Part shown: piece after piece, positions 1 to 11,991 of the stretch
How the letters are laid out: each line of letters starts with the position of its first letter
Position numbering within the stretch: the first letter of the stretch is position 1
NCBI GenBank assembly: GCA_039602395.1
Contig: JBCNJP010000006.1
Span: forward strand, 48,012,325 to 48,076,324
Reading direction: 5' to 3'
From: Deinandra increscens subsp. villosa
Taxonomy: Eukaryota > Streptophyta > Magnoliopsida > Asterales > Asteraceae
Length of the DNA: 64,000 nucleotides
Position numbers and translations under genes: made by a program
Notes under the pieces: model-generated
What the model saw: only the letters and a program-made list of their open reading frames with translations
What the model was told of the DNA's origin: nothing
The model's database searches: none

Positions 1-764
1 TACTTAATGTTATGGTTTACCTGTTAGCCGTTTGACTACATGTTCCATTCTGTATCCCAAACAACTGGTACTTTATCGTTATAAACGTTAGTACAACTGA
101 AATCCCACTATTAATTGAATTCGATTAGTTCTGCTCGAAACGATAACTAGTGAATAGATCTATTTTGGTTGACAACCCTGCCCGATTTGGTAGCTCTAAT
201 CCTGACTTCGTATATTGTCAAGGGGTACACGTCAGTTATTCTAGCTTGTTCGGTATTCTTGGGATAGAATGCCATGAGTGGGTAATCCGTTAGTATTCGA
301 ATTTGAGGTTCATGGGAGATCTTACAACCACGACGGTAAACCAACGTAACATTTAAGTATACCATAAACTATTTTACCAACATACTATAAACTGTTTTTA
401 CAAGCTTACCATAGATTCATAAACCTGTGAACTCACCAACTTTATGTTGACCTTTTAAACTCATGATTTCTCAGGTATCTAAGCTTATCATGGAAGACGT
501 GCAAATGGGGCTTCACTGTAACTTTCAACCATGCTTTACCGGAGTCGTAGTCCCGACCTATCTTAAATAAACTGCTTTATGATTTCAATATCAAACTAAG
601 ACTTTTATTCAAATGTAAGACAATATCATTTCACCACGACTTTCCGCTGCAACATGAATGGTATTATGTTTTAAATGACGTTGGAATTTAGTAGAAGTTG
701 TTCCGTATATCTGCGACTATGATTCCGTCTAGCTCACACCCAAACCGTTGACCGGGGTGTGACA
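1..764 (+). mobile_element. 3' end of a Tekay-family LTR, plus orientation
   Basis: This is the reverse complement of about 3350-4235 inside the complete chromovirus LTR further right, including the block that ends in GGGGTGTGACA at 764. The sequence after 764 (ATATACC...) shows no tRNA-type primer site. It is therefore the outer end of a 3' LTR or solo LTR, not a 5' LTR leading into an element body. It interrupts the gag remnant that starts near 790. It carries only about two units (355-410) of the 23-bp repeat that has seven units in the two complete LTRs. The rest of the copy lies left of the window. Confidence 0.85.
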
Positions 765-789
765 ATATACCTCTCAATAGCCAGGAATT

Positions 790-1284
790 CGGGAGTGACA
801 ATTCCGGGCACCAAGATTTTCAGCTCATAAAACCGTTCAGTATACTACTGATTTTCCTCACTGTCTTGCTTCAGCGCGTTAAATTCATCTTCAAGTTTCT
901 TCCGTTCGCTGCGAGGACAATATTTTTTCTTCAACAGAGCTTGGCCCAAGATAGAGTTAGGGCTTCATCAGACCAACGAATCCTCTTCTCACCATTAAAC
1001 TATGTGAGCTTTTTCAGTTAGGGTGCTGGTGGCATGGGGAACCTTAAGCTGATCAGGACAGTCACTGTTAATAAAGGTATTTTCCATACCCTCAAACCAT
1101 TGAAGCAGACCAATAGGGCCCTCAGTGCCCTTAAAACCGAGGAGGGTTGCGCAATTTTGAAATGCTTGAAGGAACAAGCAACAATAGCAGCAACATTCGT
1201 AGGCATAACATTTAGACCCTGCTGGATTTGCACCACAATGTTAGGAATAACCCCAGCCATCTGCTTATCAATTACCGAGGCCAT
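790..1284 (-). pseudogene. Ty3/gypsy gag remnant (retrotransposon gag domain)
   Basis: Minus-strand reading frames give the plant gypsy gag pattern in order, but split between frames. A stretch with VIPNIVVQIQQ comes first, then FKGTEGPIGLLQWFEGMENTFINSDCP, and finally KKYCPRSERKKLEDEFNALK near 860-930. At least one frameshift and several stop codons break it. In the intact family this domain forms the capsid shell of the retrotransposon particle. The matching primer site and LTR lie to the right (2032-2043 and from 2047), so the element runs leftward. The Tekay LTR ending at 764 cuts off everything downstream. The family call rests on motif recognition, and the copy is clearly non-functional. 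Confidence 0.8.
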
Positions 1285-2031
1285 CTTGTGGCCGCTATCA
1301 CCCTTTCAGCGTCCCTTGAAATGGACCGACATGCTGAGAAGAAAGATTAACATTAATGAGATAAAATAAGGATGTGACCAATAATCAAATTTTTGAGGGT
1401 ATAATTGTTAAGTGTAAAATATGCATGTTAGCGAATCGTGATATAGTGTAACTCGGATCATAGTTTATTAAAATCATTTTAAACATAACCGCGCGCAAAA
1501 TTACAAAATCGAACAATTGAGATAAAATACATCGGAGTGGTTCTCGTTTATCGATTAGAAAAATACAACTGAGACTAATCATATTAAGATCCTAGTGATA
1601 GAGACATGCTTTGGCCTAATAGGTTTCGGCACTCTCATCGGGCACTCTCATCGGCGCGTCCCAGGTGAGCGTTCGGGTCTGTCGGAAGATTCAAATTTAT
1701 AAGCAAAGCTTTTATAGACAAAAACCCCGACTACTGGTGCTTCCACCTTTCCAGTTACTACATATGTACCACTAAAACTCTAATTCGAACTAGATTAGAA
1801 AATCAAACACCATTATATAAGGAAGAGACTAGGAAGCCTTAGTAATTCGTGTTCAAGTGCGTACTGACTAACCGAAAACAAGGCAATTGATTGAAATAGG
1901 TAGCGATTAAGAAGCAATTAATTGGACACAATAAGTATATAGGCAAACTACGCATGAGGCACTCATGTAGGACACCTAAGGCATAAGTCTAGGTCAAGCT
2001 GTTTCTAATAACCTAGATCCCTATAGACGTG
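1285..2031 (-). other. 5' leader of the decayed gypsy element
   Basis: This is AT-rich sequence between the gag start and the primer site of the same minus-strand element. I see no conserved coding frame. A short direct repeat (CACTCTCATCGG) occurs twice near 1630-1655. Confidence 0.5.
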
Positions 2032-2043
2032 GCTCTAATACCA
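2032..2043 (-). promoter_or_regulatory. Primer binding site, initiator tRNA-Met type
   Basis: The minus strand reads TGGTATTAGAGC, one base off the TGGTATCAGAGC that pairs with the 3' end of initiator tRNA-Met. It is three bases from the LTR that begins TGTCACACCCC at 2047. It sets the orientation: 5' LTR on the right, body on the left. Confidence 0.8.
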
Positions 2044-2046
2044 ACC

Positions 2047-3349
2047 TGTCACACCCCAACCGATGGTGGGCTATGTCAGGGCATGATGATTGTCCAGATG
2101 CTCATAACACTAATTAAAACGTTGCTATATTCTTAATTAAGGCCATTTTATAGCATATAACAAAACATAGTTCAAGCAAGATTCAGAAATTACAATCCAA
2201 ATAGAACATCCATAATAATCATAATATGTCTTTGTTTTTATTTAAAGGTCTCTCTAAGTCCATGCAACCTATGGTGATGATAACTTGAATCAAGTGGCAT
2301 TACCTACAACATGTACAACATACGAGTCAACTAAAATAGTTGGTGAGTAATCATAGGTTTAATAGAATAATGTCGCTCAAAACATGTGTTCATGAGTGAT
2401 ATAAAGATCCAATAGCATAATAAATAAGATGTGAAATGAAGTCTAAAAGTGGGCATTATCCAACCCTTGATAATTAGGCTTCCAATCACCCGACGACAAA
2501 TACCAGGCAGGCTAGGTGGGATTGTCAGGCCGATAGATCAATTATTGTAACCCCGTCCTTTTTAGTGTTAATAATTACGCTTAGAGATTGTTCATTGTTC
2601 ATCGTTCATCGTTCATCGTTCATTGTTCAATCGTCCAATTATCACAATTCACACAAGTTTACATACACATATCGAACATAGAATACGCATGTATAACCTG
2701 AGTTTGGATACTTGTACATGTTGCACCCCAAAAACATTTAAGTAAAAAGGGGCTATGAAACTCACATGATTGAAGTGACGGAATAGAGAAAATTGGCGAA
2801 AACGGAATGAGAAATCAAGTCCGGAGATCACCTTGACGATCGATCGAGATGAAAAATAAATAAATAAGTAAATAATTAAAGTTTTATGACTTGAACGACA
2901 TATCGGACACGACGGAAAACACGAATCATTCATGACTTAATGTGATGATATGGACGAGATAGATTTACCAATTAATAGGGTCAAACCTAAGTCTAAGTCA
3001 ATGATGACAAAAATATTAATTTATCTATTTATTCTTATGACGTCTTAACATAAATATTCATTTTCATGAAATTCAACTAAAAGCATCTAGAAATGATTTC
3101 ATCATGCATCATAAAATAAATTATCAATCTAGCCATTTTAACATGGATAAACCCTAAATCTATCATCAAGATGATCATTTCTCATGATAACATTCTAGAT
3201 CCATCAAACGTTCAACTTTTCATGGAGAAACCTTAGATCTAGCAATTAGGAGCTTGAATAACATAGATCTAGCCCGGTTACATCATAAAAATCTAATTTT
3301 TACCATGACATCACTAGATTCAATAACTAGGAGCATACATGACATGGAT
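2047..3349 (-). repeat. 5' LTR of the outer gypsy element, part 1
   Basis: The LTR begins TGTCACACCCC directly beside the primer site and continues to the Tekay insertion point. It shares two short blocks with the Tekay LTR and with the LTR at 52331, in the same order: a GTTGGTGAG...CAGGTTTA-like block (about 2337) and AAAAGGGGCTATGAAACTCAC (about 2743). The families are therefore related. Around 2590-2635 there is a short run of TTCATCG and TTCATTG repeats. The LTR resumes at 17742 after the nested element. Confidence 0.7.
3345..3349. repeat. Target-site duplication TGGAT, left copy
   Basis: The five bases TGGAT directly before the left LTR end (TGTCACACC at 3350) are repeated directly after the right LTR end (17737-17741). 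This proves a single insertion spanning 3350-17736. Confidence 0.95.
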
Positions 3350-3728
3350 TGTCACACCCCGGTCAACGGATTTGGGTGTGAGCGAGACGGAATCATAGTC
3401 GCAGATATACGGAACAACTTCTACTAAATTCGAACGTCATTTAAAACATAATACCATTCATGTTGCAGCGGAAAGTCGTGGTGAAATGATATTGTCTTAC
3501 ATTTGAATAAAAGTCTTAGTTTGATATCGAAATCATAAAGCAGTTTATTTAAGATAGGTCAGGACTACCGACTACGACTCCGGTAAAGCAGGGTCGAAAG
3601 TTACAGTGAAGCCCCATTTGCACGTCTTCCATAATAAGCTTAGATACCTGAGAAATCATGAGTTTAAAAGGTCAACATATAGTTGGTGAGGTTCACAGGT
3701 TTATGATTCTATGGTAAGTTTGTAAAAA

Positions 3729-3881
3729 CAGTTTACAGTATGTTGGAATAACAGTTTACGGTATACTGGAATAACAGTTTACAGTATGTTGGAATAACAG
3801 TTTACGGTATACTGGAATAACAGTTTACAGTATGTTGGAATAACAGTTTACGGCATGTTGGGATAACAGTTTACGGCATAC
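3729..3881. repeat. 23-bp tandem repeat in the left LTR, seven units
   Basis: There are seven consecutive units beginning CAGTTTAC. Two variants alternate (ACAGTATGTTGG and CGGTATACTGG), giving a 46-bp higher-order period. The same array occurs at 13552-13704. The + strand copy at 1-764 has only about two units. Confidence 0.9.
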
Positions 3882-6049
3882 TTAAATGTTACGTTGGTTT
3901 ACTGTCGTGGTTGTAAGATCCTACCATGAACCTCAAATTCGAATACTAACGGATTACCCACTCATAGCATTCTATCCCAAGAATACCGAACAGGCAAGAA
4001 TAACTGACGTGTACCCCTTGACAATATACGAAGTCAGGATTGGAGCTACCAATCTGGGCAGGGTTGTCAACCCAAATAGATCTATTCACTAGTTATCGTT
4101 TCGAGCAGAACTAATCGAATTCAATTAATAGTGGGATTCAGTTGTACAAACGTTTATAACGTCTCTGTACCATAGTTTGGGATACGGAATGGAACATGTA
4201 GTCATACGGCTAACAGGTAAACCATAACATTAAGTAAAAAGCAGTTTATCAGTTCAATGATTTCTCCCCCATAAGTGTAAAACAGTTGTAAAGAAAAGGG
4301 GCCGTGAAACTCACTTGATTCAGTGATGATGATGGATTGCCGAGTGGCAACTAGCAAGTAACGTCCTAATAAAACATAAGACAACATGCATAAGGGTCCA
4401 CTTAATTATTTGAGTAACGAACGTTACCCAAATGATACCGGTCAAGTCTTGACGTATAATCCCGTTTGTAGCGTTTTGAAAACCCGTTAGTTAATCAGTT
4501 TACAAAATTAGTAAATACGAATGTTCACGTATTAAGGCATTTATGTAAATATATACAAAGGATGAACATGCGATAACGTATCATGAAGATCAATTCAATC
4601 AAGTATTAAACATCGTTTTAAATAATAATATTTATTATTATTTTTATGTTCGCTCGATCGATTGGATAATTAATCGCGTTAAGTTATAATATATATAACT
4701 AGGGTTAATAATTATTATCGAAATAATTATTCTAACTTGTTGGAATAATTTATCAAATTATTACAAGTTAAAGATTTAATGATTAAACACAAGTAGGTAA
4801 ATATTAAAAGTTATTTTAATATTAAACTCATGTTTTGAAAATTAGGGTTTTGAGTTAATGTAAATATAATTATTATTAAAATAACTATATTAACAAACCA
4901 AAATGATTTTAACTCAAATTAGGGTTTCTAAAATTAATAAGGATAATTATTTGCTGAAAATAATTATTTACGATTTATTACGTCGTAAAGCATTTTTAAA
5001 TCGTTTAAAGATTTCGTTTCAATTCCAAACGTTTAAAAATAAACATTTGGTCCAGTTAAAACGTTTTGATTATTTTAATTTATTTAAAATAATCAAAAAT
5101 ATGTTTTTCATAGTTTCTATAAGTCTTTTGATTTTAGTTTTATAAAATCATTTCTAAATAACTTTATTTATCAAATAAAGTTAGGGATTTAAATTAAAGA
5201 CTTTTTATAGAAAATTTTCAACATAAGGCATTTTCCACTTTTTGTATAAAATCCGAGATTTTATACTTTTCAAGTCAAGTGTCATAAGAATGTTTATTTA
5301 CCATTTTTGATATAAATTATATTTATATATATTTGAATCCATTTTATTTTTATAAAATCTAAACAAGTCTTTTAAATCTTGTCTTTTAGAAATTATATTT
5401 TTATAAAATGTGACTATTTTATACAAGTTAGCTTCCATGGTGAATTCTTATGGTTTAGATCCAAGTAATTTTTATTAAAACTACTAAATTCAATACTCAA
5501 CTATAAAAATCCATTTAAGGGTTTTTAAGATTATCATTTCATGTCAAATTTTTATGTTATCATCCTAATGTCCAAAATAGTCCACATGTGTTATTATCAT
5601 CATATTTAGTCCATGATAATTGTCATTAGCATATAACAACTTATAAATAAGATGATTAACCATAAAAATCTCAAATAACATTTCTAGCATTTTATATCAT
5701 AACCTAACATGATCATAATTCAAATAAACCATGCAATAATATTTAACATCATCAAACCATCAAATAATCAAACCAACCCATTTAACTAGTGATTTAACTA
5801 TAGTTTCATAGATTAAAAGCATCACTTAACCCATTTTCAAACCTTACAATCTTAGGGTTTAGGAAAAACAAAGAAAAAGATTAGAAAACATAGTTAGATG
5901 TTTTGATCGGTTTGAAAGCTCGGGTTTTTAATGGTTTGATTGTCAAGACGTTACGGTTCATTTGGGATGGTAATAACGTATAAAAACGTAAACGTAAATG
6001 GTTAAAAAGACTCACAACGGAGAGGGATTAGAAACCGATATATATATAA

Positions 6050-6770
6050 AAAAGAGAAAGGTGGTGGTGCGGTGGCTTGCGGCGGCAGTGGGTGGCGGTT
6101 CATGGCTGCCCAGCAGCAGCAGCCTAGCGGCGACAGCAGCCCCACGGCAGCAGCAGCTGGCGCATAACAGCAGCAGCAGCGTGACAACAGTGGTTCAGGC
6201 GGTGGTGACTGCTGTTTGGCCGGAAAAGGAGAAGAGGAAAGGAGGCGGTGGTTGCTGGAGGTGATTCCGGGCAGCAGCAGTTGGTGCACAGCAGCAGGGA
6301 CTGCGATGGCAGCAGCAGCAATAGTCGTGGTGGTGGTGGGCTGTGGTGGTTCCGAGAGTAAGGGAGGAAGAAATGTGGCGATGGGGATGGTTGATGTGGG
6401 TTGCCGAGAGGAAACACAGGAAGGAGGAAGGGTGTCACTGTGGTGGTGGTGGCCAAAGATGACGGTGGTGGGCTGTGATTTTCTCCACGACAGAAAAAAA
6501 AGGAAAGGACTAGGGTGCGGTGGTTAGTGTTTCACGACATCAATAACAAGGTGGTGGGGTGGCTGTTTTGGGCTGCCGAGAAATGAACAAGGAAGGAGGG
6601 GGTGTGGGTGGTTCCGAGCGGTGGTGGTGGTTGTTGATGATGGTGGTTGTGGCTTACGAAAAAGAAGAGGGAGGGGGGAAAGAGGAGCCGGCAGGTTTTA
6701 GATGGAGAAGAAAGGAGAGTGTGAAGTGAGTTGGTTGGTGAAGTTGGTGGTTGGATTGAGTGGTGATGGT
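6050..6770. repeat. GC-rich low-complexity block of the LTR
   Basis: This block is rich in GTGGTGG and CAGCAG triplets, in sharp contrast to the AT-rich LTR around it. Long open frames occur on both strands because of the triplet composition. They differ in length and frame between the two LTR copies, so I do not call a gene. The matching block is about 15880-16600. Confidence 0.7.
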
Positions 6771-7912
6771 GGTGTGCAAGTCACCTAAGAACTATTAAGT
6801 CATGATGACTTGTGGGATAGGTAGGAGAGTGAGGTGTTCAAGTATTCATCACAATCTTTAAAAAAAAAAATCTCCTACCCAAGTTTAAAAGAAAATGGAA
6901 GTGTAGGTGACTTGGTTTTTATATCAATTGCCATCTTTAAAAAAAATGGATTTGTGTAGTGTAAGTTGTATAAAATATATAAAGGGTAGAATTGGTGAAG
7001 GTCATAACCTTTTATAAATCATGAATGTATAAAAATAATAAAAGGTGGTGGCTAATTTTTATAAAAATTTAAAGATGTCAACCCTTTTATAAAAATTAAT
7101 ACAAGTTGATAGGCTTAAAAAAAATTAAACCCATTGGGTTTGGGCTTGATATTGGGCCTAATTGATCTGAAAGATAATGAAATTGGGCCGGTTCATCGTT
7201 TATGGGCCATACGGGTCCAAACGGGGCACCGGTTCGAGGCCCGGGCCCGTTGTGTATCGGTTTGGTTTACGGATCGCCACGATCATTTGGTGTATCAAGA
7301 TTATGCAACGGGTTAAGGTTTTGGGCTCGGTTTAATTGTTTTAGGCTTATTGGGCCTATTGGGCCTAGTTGGGCCCAAAGGGGTTAACGGTGAATGTTAA
7401 CGATCCAGTCTTGACAACGTTTTCAGTTTGTTATGTTTTTCCTTCGGAAAATAATTGTTCGAGTCGGTTACATCAGTTTTTCAGAAATCAGTTTTAGTTT
7501 TCAGTTTTGTACACAGGTTACGGTTAACGTTTTCAGTTTTGTCAGTTCGTAACAGTTTTAAGCTCGACCGTCAAGATTGTTTAAAACCGAATAGTTTTAA
7601 ACACACGATCACTTATCAGTTTGCTGTGTCGGTTATGTAAACGTTCGACACCAGTTCCAGATAAAATATAAAAATACATTTTATATTTATTTTTCTTGTT
7701 ATTGAAATTCCATGATTAATCAATGGAATCTCTATGCATTTTACAGGTATACGCTTCTAGTACAAACGCGGGATCAGGTTTACGTCCTCAGTTAACGGTC
7801 AGGTACAGTAATTAACAGTTTAAACAGTAATCAGATCGGTTAATGCACATTAATGCTTAATTAAAAGTCAAGGTAAAGAGGTTTGACCTAGGGTTTCGGA
7901 CGAGGTGTCACA

Positions 7913-7924
7913 TTCTCCCCCAGT
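7913..7924 (-). promoter_or_regulatory. Polypurine tract
   Basis: The minus strand reads AACTGGGGGAGAA immediately before the 3' LTR. In LTR retrotransposons this purine run primes plus-strand DNA synthesis. It follows directly on the chromodomain end (NFGTKFF, then LGGE). Confidence 0.85.
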
Positions 7925-8360
7925 TAGAAGAATTTCGTCCCGAAATTCAGTTCTTGATCACTGGTTGTTTGTGACTTTTCCGAAAAGACGAGGATATTTC
8001 AGATGCATTTGGTCCTCGCGTTCCCAAGTGTACTCTGGACCTCGCCGTGAGTTCCAACGCACTTTGACGGTGGGAATGCGGCTATGCTTCGTACCCTTAA
8101 GGTCTCGGTCAAGTATCTCGACCGGTTACTCAATAAAGCAAGGCATTTTGTCAATTTGATTTTCGATAAGCGTTTCATCAGATAAGCATTAATAACGTGA
8201 AAGACATCATGCAAACTGCTAATCTCTACGGGTAGACGTAGACGGTAAGCTACTGGTCCGATTGTCTCAGTGATTTCAAATGGACCAATGTAACGAGGGT
8301 TAAGCTTTCCTCGTTTGGCGAATCTGATGACACCTTTCCAAGGGGACACTTTTAACATGA
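7925..8360 (-). pseudogene. Integrase C-terminus and chromodomain of the Tekay element, broken
   Basis: The minus strand from 8358 reads SPWKGVIRFAKRGKLNPRYIGPFEI and then GPVAYRLRLPVEISSLHDVFHV, the GPY/F-type integrase tail of plant gypsy elements. In a second frame downstream (about 8160-7925) I read PVEILDRDLKGTKHSRIPTVKVRWNSRRGPEYTWERED, the chromodomain that in Tekay-lineage elements steers integration toward modified chromatin. An in-frame stop and a frameshift separate the two parts, so this copy cannot make the full protein. Confidence 0.85.
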
Positions 8361-9200
8361 CGCGGTCACCCTTTAAAGGATAAGGGTTTGCGACGATTGT
8401 CTGCAGATAAATCTCAATAGTCTAGTAAAAGTATGAGGATTGACACACGGATGAACGAGGTTTTAAGTATGAAGGTTTCTGGACAAGTCAGGATTTCTCA
8501 TGAATGGGCTCTACCAGGATTTTCATGCAGTTCAAATTACAATTATGTGTGCACCCACAATTATGATTTGCCTTACATGATTAGCCTAAGCTTTGCTCAT
8601 ACTTGAGTTTTCAGTTTGTCGGAAAATGAAATGTATCGGGGACAAGATGGCTTATGGAAAAGTTTAGATTGATTCTCTACCGGACGGGATCTTCCTTGAT
8701 TCCCGGGATTTCTAATGATAACAATAATGGAAATGCGGTTTGGCTCCAGTCTATTGATCTTGCAGTCTAAGGTCTTAATAGGTTCTAGACCAGATGGGTG
8801 TGTAGGCCCTTGGTCCAATCCGTTCCAGGATCTCAAGGGACCGATGAGGTTTAAGCATACCTAGCTTTCCATGCCTAGTTACCGCCGTCAGAGACAGAAT
8901 CCATTATAAGGTTTTGAATCCCCTTATAGATTTTAAGGGTTCGCGTCGAGTGTTAACGTAGTTCTCCTGGAGATTACCTATGGCTTTTGGAAGGTTCATA
9001 AATTGAAAGGTCTCCTTAGTAGTTTCATGAACTATCACTGGACCAGTCAGTTGACTGTTACTGGCTTCGGTCCAGCGAAGGGGCGAATGAAACTTTCTTC
9101 CATACAAGCCCTCGAAAATGGGCGGCTTGAATATTCGAGCGATATCCATTGTTATAAGGAAACTCGGCGAGTGGAAAATGGTTGTCTCAACCATCTCCTA
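8361..9200 (-). pseudogene. Integrase region of the Tekay element, heavily decayed
   Basis: Between 8904 and 9194 the minus strand retains FEGLYGRKFHSPLRWTEASNSQLTGPVIVHETTKE, the conserved stretch downstream of the integrase core (ALYGRKCRSPLRWTE in intact relatives). 8361-8900 should hold sequence between this and the GPY/F domain or an insertion, but I recognise no motif there. The catalytic D,D-35-E core is not recognisable, so this integrase is dead. Confidence 0.7.
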
Positions 9201-9357
9201 GGTTTGTCTTGCGTGATGACAATCTGTCACATAACTACGCAACGTACCTTTTTAAGGTCTGGATTTTTCCTTTTGATTTGGTCATCAGTATAACTCCTTT
9301 ATACATACATTTTGTTAGATCTCTGGGTGGATGGAAAATCCTGATTTATGGGCTTCA

Positions 9358-9930
9358 TCAAACACTAGCATTCCTTAAGCCTCCAAGGTCAGGTACCCAT
9401 AGCCTATCCGTAAAGTTCATGGTTCCATCAGGCTTTTCAATCAGTTGTTTCTCCATGCCACGCATGCATTCGTTTTCCAGATTCTGAGGCTTAAGAGCTT
9501 CGATTTGAGCGTCACGAACTTGTGACGTGAGATTCGAGCGTATGGTCATACTGAATGCTCGAACACGACGTGGTTCGGCATGTTCTTACCTGCTTAAAGC
9601 ATCGGCTACAACGTTAACCTTGCCGAGGTGATAACGAATCTCACATTCGTAATCGTTAAGCAGTTTAACCATCGTCGTTGTCTCATGTTTAGCTCTTTCT
9701 GGTTAAAGATGTGCTAGAGGCTCTTGTGCTCGGTGAATATGACGCTCCGAGTCCCATAGAGGTAGTGCCTCCAGATCTTGAGGGCAAAGATAACGGCTCC
9801 AAGTTCTAAGTCGTATAATTCTTCTCATGAATCTTCAGTTGTTGAGAGGCGTAAGCGATGACTTTCTCACGCTACGTCAGTACGCAACCCAAGCCTTGAT
9901 GCGAAGCATTACAGTATAAAACGAAATCAT
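9358..9930 (-). pseudogene. RNase H and integrase N-terminal region, broken
   Basis: From about 9930 leftward the minus strand gives pieces of gypsy RNase H (WSRYLCPQDLEAL-like, then LLNDYECEIRYHLGKVNVVADALSR near 9600-9665), separated by stops. It continues with a frame reading EKPDGTMNFTDRLWVPDLGGLR (9358-9549), which matches the segment before the integrase zinc finger. The order agrees with pol. Multiple stops and frame changes show it is not functional. Confidence 0.8.
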
Positions 9931-10241
9931 CAATTCCGTATGGTAAGGATAGGATTGGGGTGTTGCAACGTTTTGCTTCAACAACTGGAAAAACAGTTTC
10001 GGTTTTATCATCCCAGATGCATTTCTTATCTTCTGGGTCAGAGTGGTACGAGGCTGGGCTATCTTGAAAAAAAATTTCATCGGTTTGGCGATAGTAGCCA
10101 GCGAGACCTAAGAATTTTCGAATCTAGGTTGGGGTCGTGGGAGTACTCTAACCTTTGATTGCTTCAATCTTAGACGGACCAACATGAATATCTTGGTCAT
10201 TGATCACATGACCCAGAAAGTCTACTTCGCGAATCCAAAAG

Positions 10242-10694
10242 TCACATTTTGGAGAATTTCGCGGAAAGTTCTTCTTCCTTGAACAGTTCTAAGATGAGTC
10301 TCAAGTGTCCTTCGTGTTCTTTCTTACTACGCGAGTAGATAAGAATATCGTCGGTGAACACGATAACCAATTTATTCAAGTATGGTTTGCACACGCGATT
10401 CATTAGATCCATGAATACGGCCGGTGCTTTAATCAAACTGAATGGCATAACGAGGAACTCGTAATGACCATAGCGTGTTCTAAACGCTGTTTTCGAGACA
10501 TCTTCATCTCTAACTCGGAGTTGGTGGTACCCCGACCTTAGATCGATCTTGGAATGGAAACATGATCCTTGAAGTTGATCAAACAGGTCATCGATCCTTG
10601 GAAGCGGGTAACGGTTCTTCACAGTCAGTTTGTTCAACTCTCGGTAGTCGATACACAATCCGAACGTTCCATCTTTCTTTTTCAGGAATAACAC
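10242..10694 (-). pseudogene. Reverse transcriptase fragment, Ty3/gypsy
   Basis: This 150-residue minus-strand frame holds the central RT fold: CIDYRELNKLTVKNRYPLPRIDDLFDQLQG, then SKIDLRSGYHQLRV, FLVMPFSLIKAPAVF and FTDDILIYS. The catalytic aspartate pair is present, with Thr where gypsy elements usually have Ile or Val (F-[IV]-DD). MPFSLIKAP also departs from the usual MPFGLTNAP. The frame stops on both sides, and intact RT would extend further each way. It is a clear family assignment but an incomplete, probably inactive enzyme. Confidence 0.92.
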
Positions 10695-10738
10695 GAGAGC
10701 ACCCTACGGGGAGTGGCCTGGATGAATAAATCCCTTAT

Positions 10739-11083
10739 CTAGCAACTCTTGCAGTTGGCTAGATAACTCTTGCATTTCAGACGGTGCCAGTCGGTAAGGG
10801 GACCTGGCAACGGGGCAGCTCCAGGTGTTAGGTCGATGCGAAACTCTACTTGTCGTGCTGGAGATAAGCCTGGCAAGTCTTCTGGGAAGACTTTCAGGTA
10901 ATTGCAGACAATAGGAACGTTTTTGACGCGCTTCTCTTTCAATTTCTTCTCAGCGACATGAACTAGGAATAGCATGGAATCCTTTTGGAGGAATTTATGT
11001 GCCTTCCTATACGACAGGATATCTAGTTCAGCTCCACTCTTTTTGTCTCGTACGTTCAGAGTGTTGCCGTCCGCTAATGGCAC
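10739..11083 (-). pseudogene. Protease-RT linker region of pol, broken
   Basis: The minus strand reads VPIVCNYLKVFPEDLPGLSPARQVEFRIDLTPGAAPLPGPL, the conserved linker just upstream of reverse transcriptase in plant gypsy pol (VFPEDLPGLPP..REVEFSIDL in relatives). The frame shifts after TDWHRLKCK, where intact copies read MAPSEM-type sequence. It lies between the protease and RT pieces, as expected. Confidence 0.85.
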
Positions 11084-11178
11084 TCAAACCATTTTCTCAT
11101 GACACACAATTTCTGCATGGTTCTTTGCTAACCAATCCATTCCAATGACTACATTGAAGCTTCCTCGATCCATGGGCA

Positions 11179-11620
11179 TTAAGTCGATGCTGAAAGAATG
11201 GTCAGCACGTAGTCTGGGTAGATTACTCTGGTTTCTATCAAATCTCCACTTGCTAATTCAATTGCAAACTTAGCGTCTAGGGCAACATGGGCGATTTTCA
11301 AGTAATTAACTAAAATCGATAGACACGAGTCTTTGTCGACACCAGTATTGAATAAAACAGAGGTATAATTATTACTTAGCAGGAACGTATCCATCACCGT
11401 ATTGGGGTCACGACGGGCGTCTCTGACATTGATCATGAAAGCTCTTCCTCTAGCATGGTCAGCATCTTGATTCTTCACCTTTGGGCATTCCTTTGCAATG
11501 GCCAATTTCCCAGCAACCGTAGCATGTGCGATTTGGGCAATCACGTGCTACATGTCTTTTAACCTTGCAGATGTTATAGTAGACATTACCACAATCGAGA
11601 TTGTGGTGTAGGTTGCATTA
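11179..11620 (-). pseudogene. Zinc-knuckle and aspartic protease remnant
   Basis: The upstream part, in a different frame, retains a zinc-knuckle-like VKRHVARDCPNRTCYGC. The main frame then gives ECPKVKNQDADHARGRAFMINVRDARRDPNTVMDTFLLSNNYTSVLFNTGVD, the gypsy protease region. The protease active site normally reads FDTGA. Here it is FNTGV, with Asp replaced by Asn, which should abolish catalysis. This is direct evidence that the copy cannot mature its own polyprotein. Confidence 0.85.
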
Positions 11621-11749
11621 GGAGCATAGGGGTGTTATACCGGTGTAATCCGGTCCTTCGGGCTGGGTGATCAGTTTACGGAACCTCTAAAAGGTGTAGG
11701 CTTTAATTCATAAAGTCCTTTTATGAACATTCACGAGGGCTTACAATTG

Positions 11750-11968
11750 TTAGGTTAAAACATTGACACAATTTGGTGAAATTGTAGTATGGTGTTTTCT
11801 AACCTTGGTTAATTCGTTCATACCGCGCGCCCGATTGTCCGTGCGATGTTGGGTTACAGTAGTAGCGACGGTTTCTGCAACACGTTGGGTAATCAATTTG
11901 TCTATCTCCACAGCGCTCAAGGGCGGAGGAGGTGAAGCGTTTCTGGTGGCTCGGCGTCTAGGCGGCAT
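11750..11968 (-). pseudogene. gag N-terminus of the Tekay element
   Basis: The frame starts MPPRRRATRNASPPPPLSAVEIDKLITQRVAE, the basic MPPRR-type start typical of plant gypsy gag. It ends after 72 residues. The gap to the zinc knuckle at about 11620 is far too short for a full gag (normally several hundred residues), so most of the capsid domain has been deleted. Confidence 0.75.
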
Positions 11969-11991
11969 ACTTTCGCTTTAAGTGATTAATG

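Larger units (their letters stand above)
3350..7912 (-). repeat. 3' LTR of the Tekay element
   Basis: It runs from TGTCACACCCCGG to GAGGTGTCACA, 4,563 bases, with TG...CA ends, and matches 13173-17736 almost base for base. It contains a 23-bp tandem repeat (3729-3881), a long AT-rich stretch (4400-5950), a GC-rich CAG/GTG-rich block (6050-6770) and a GGGCC/TTGGGCC-rich stretch (7130-7390). In transcript orientation the right side (7912) is the LTR start. Confidence 0.95.

Noticed and set aside
1034..1369. 111-residue plus-strand frame MGNLKLIRTVTVNKG...
   Set aside because: It lies opposite the gypsy gag remnant, which explains the sequence on the minus strand.
3886..4092. 68-residue frame repeated at 13709-13915 and, inverted, at 147-365
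   Set aside because: It recurs with the LTR, is short, starts in the tandem repeat and contains no recognisable domain. The inverted copy has changes that look like random drift.
4903..5145. 80-residue Lys/Phe/Ile-rich frame, repeated at 14725-14967
   Set aside because: It is identical in both LTRs only because the LTRs are identical. The composition is that of AT-rich non-coding DNA and there is no motif.
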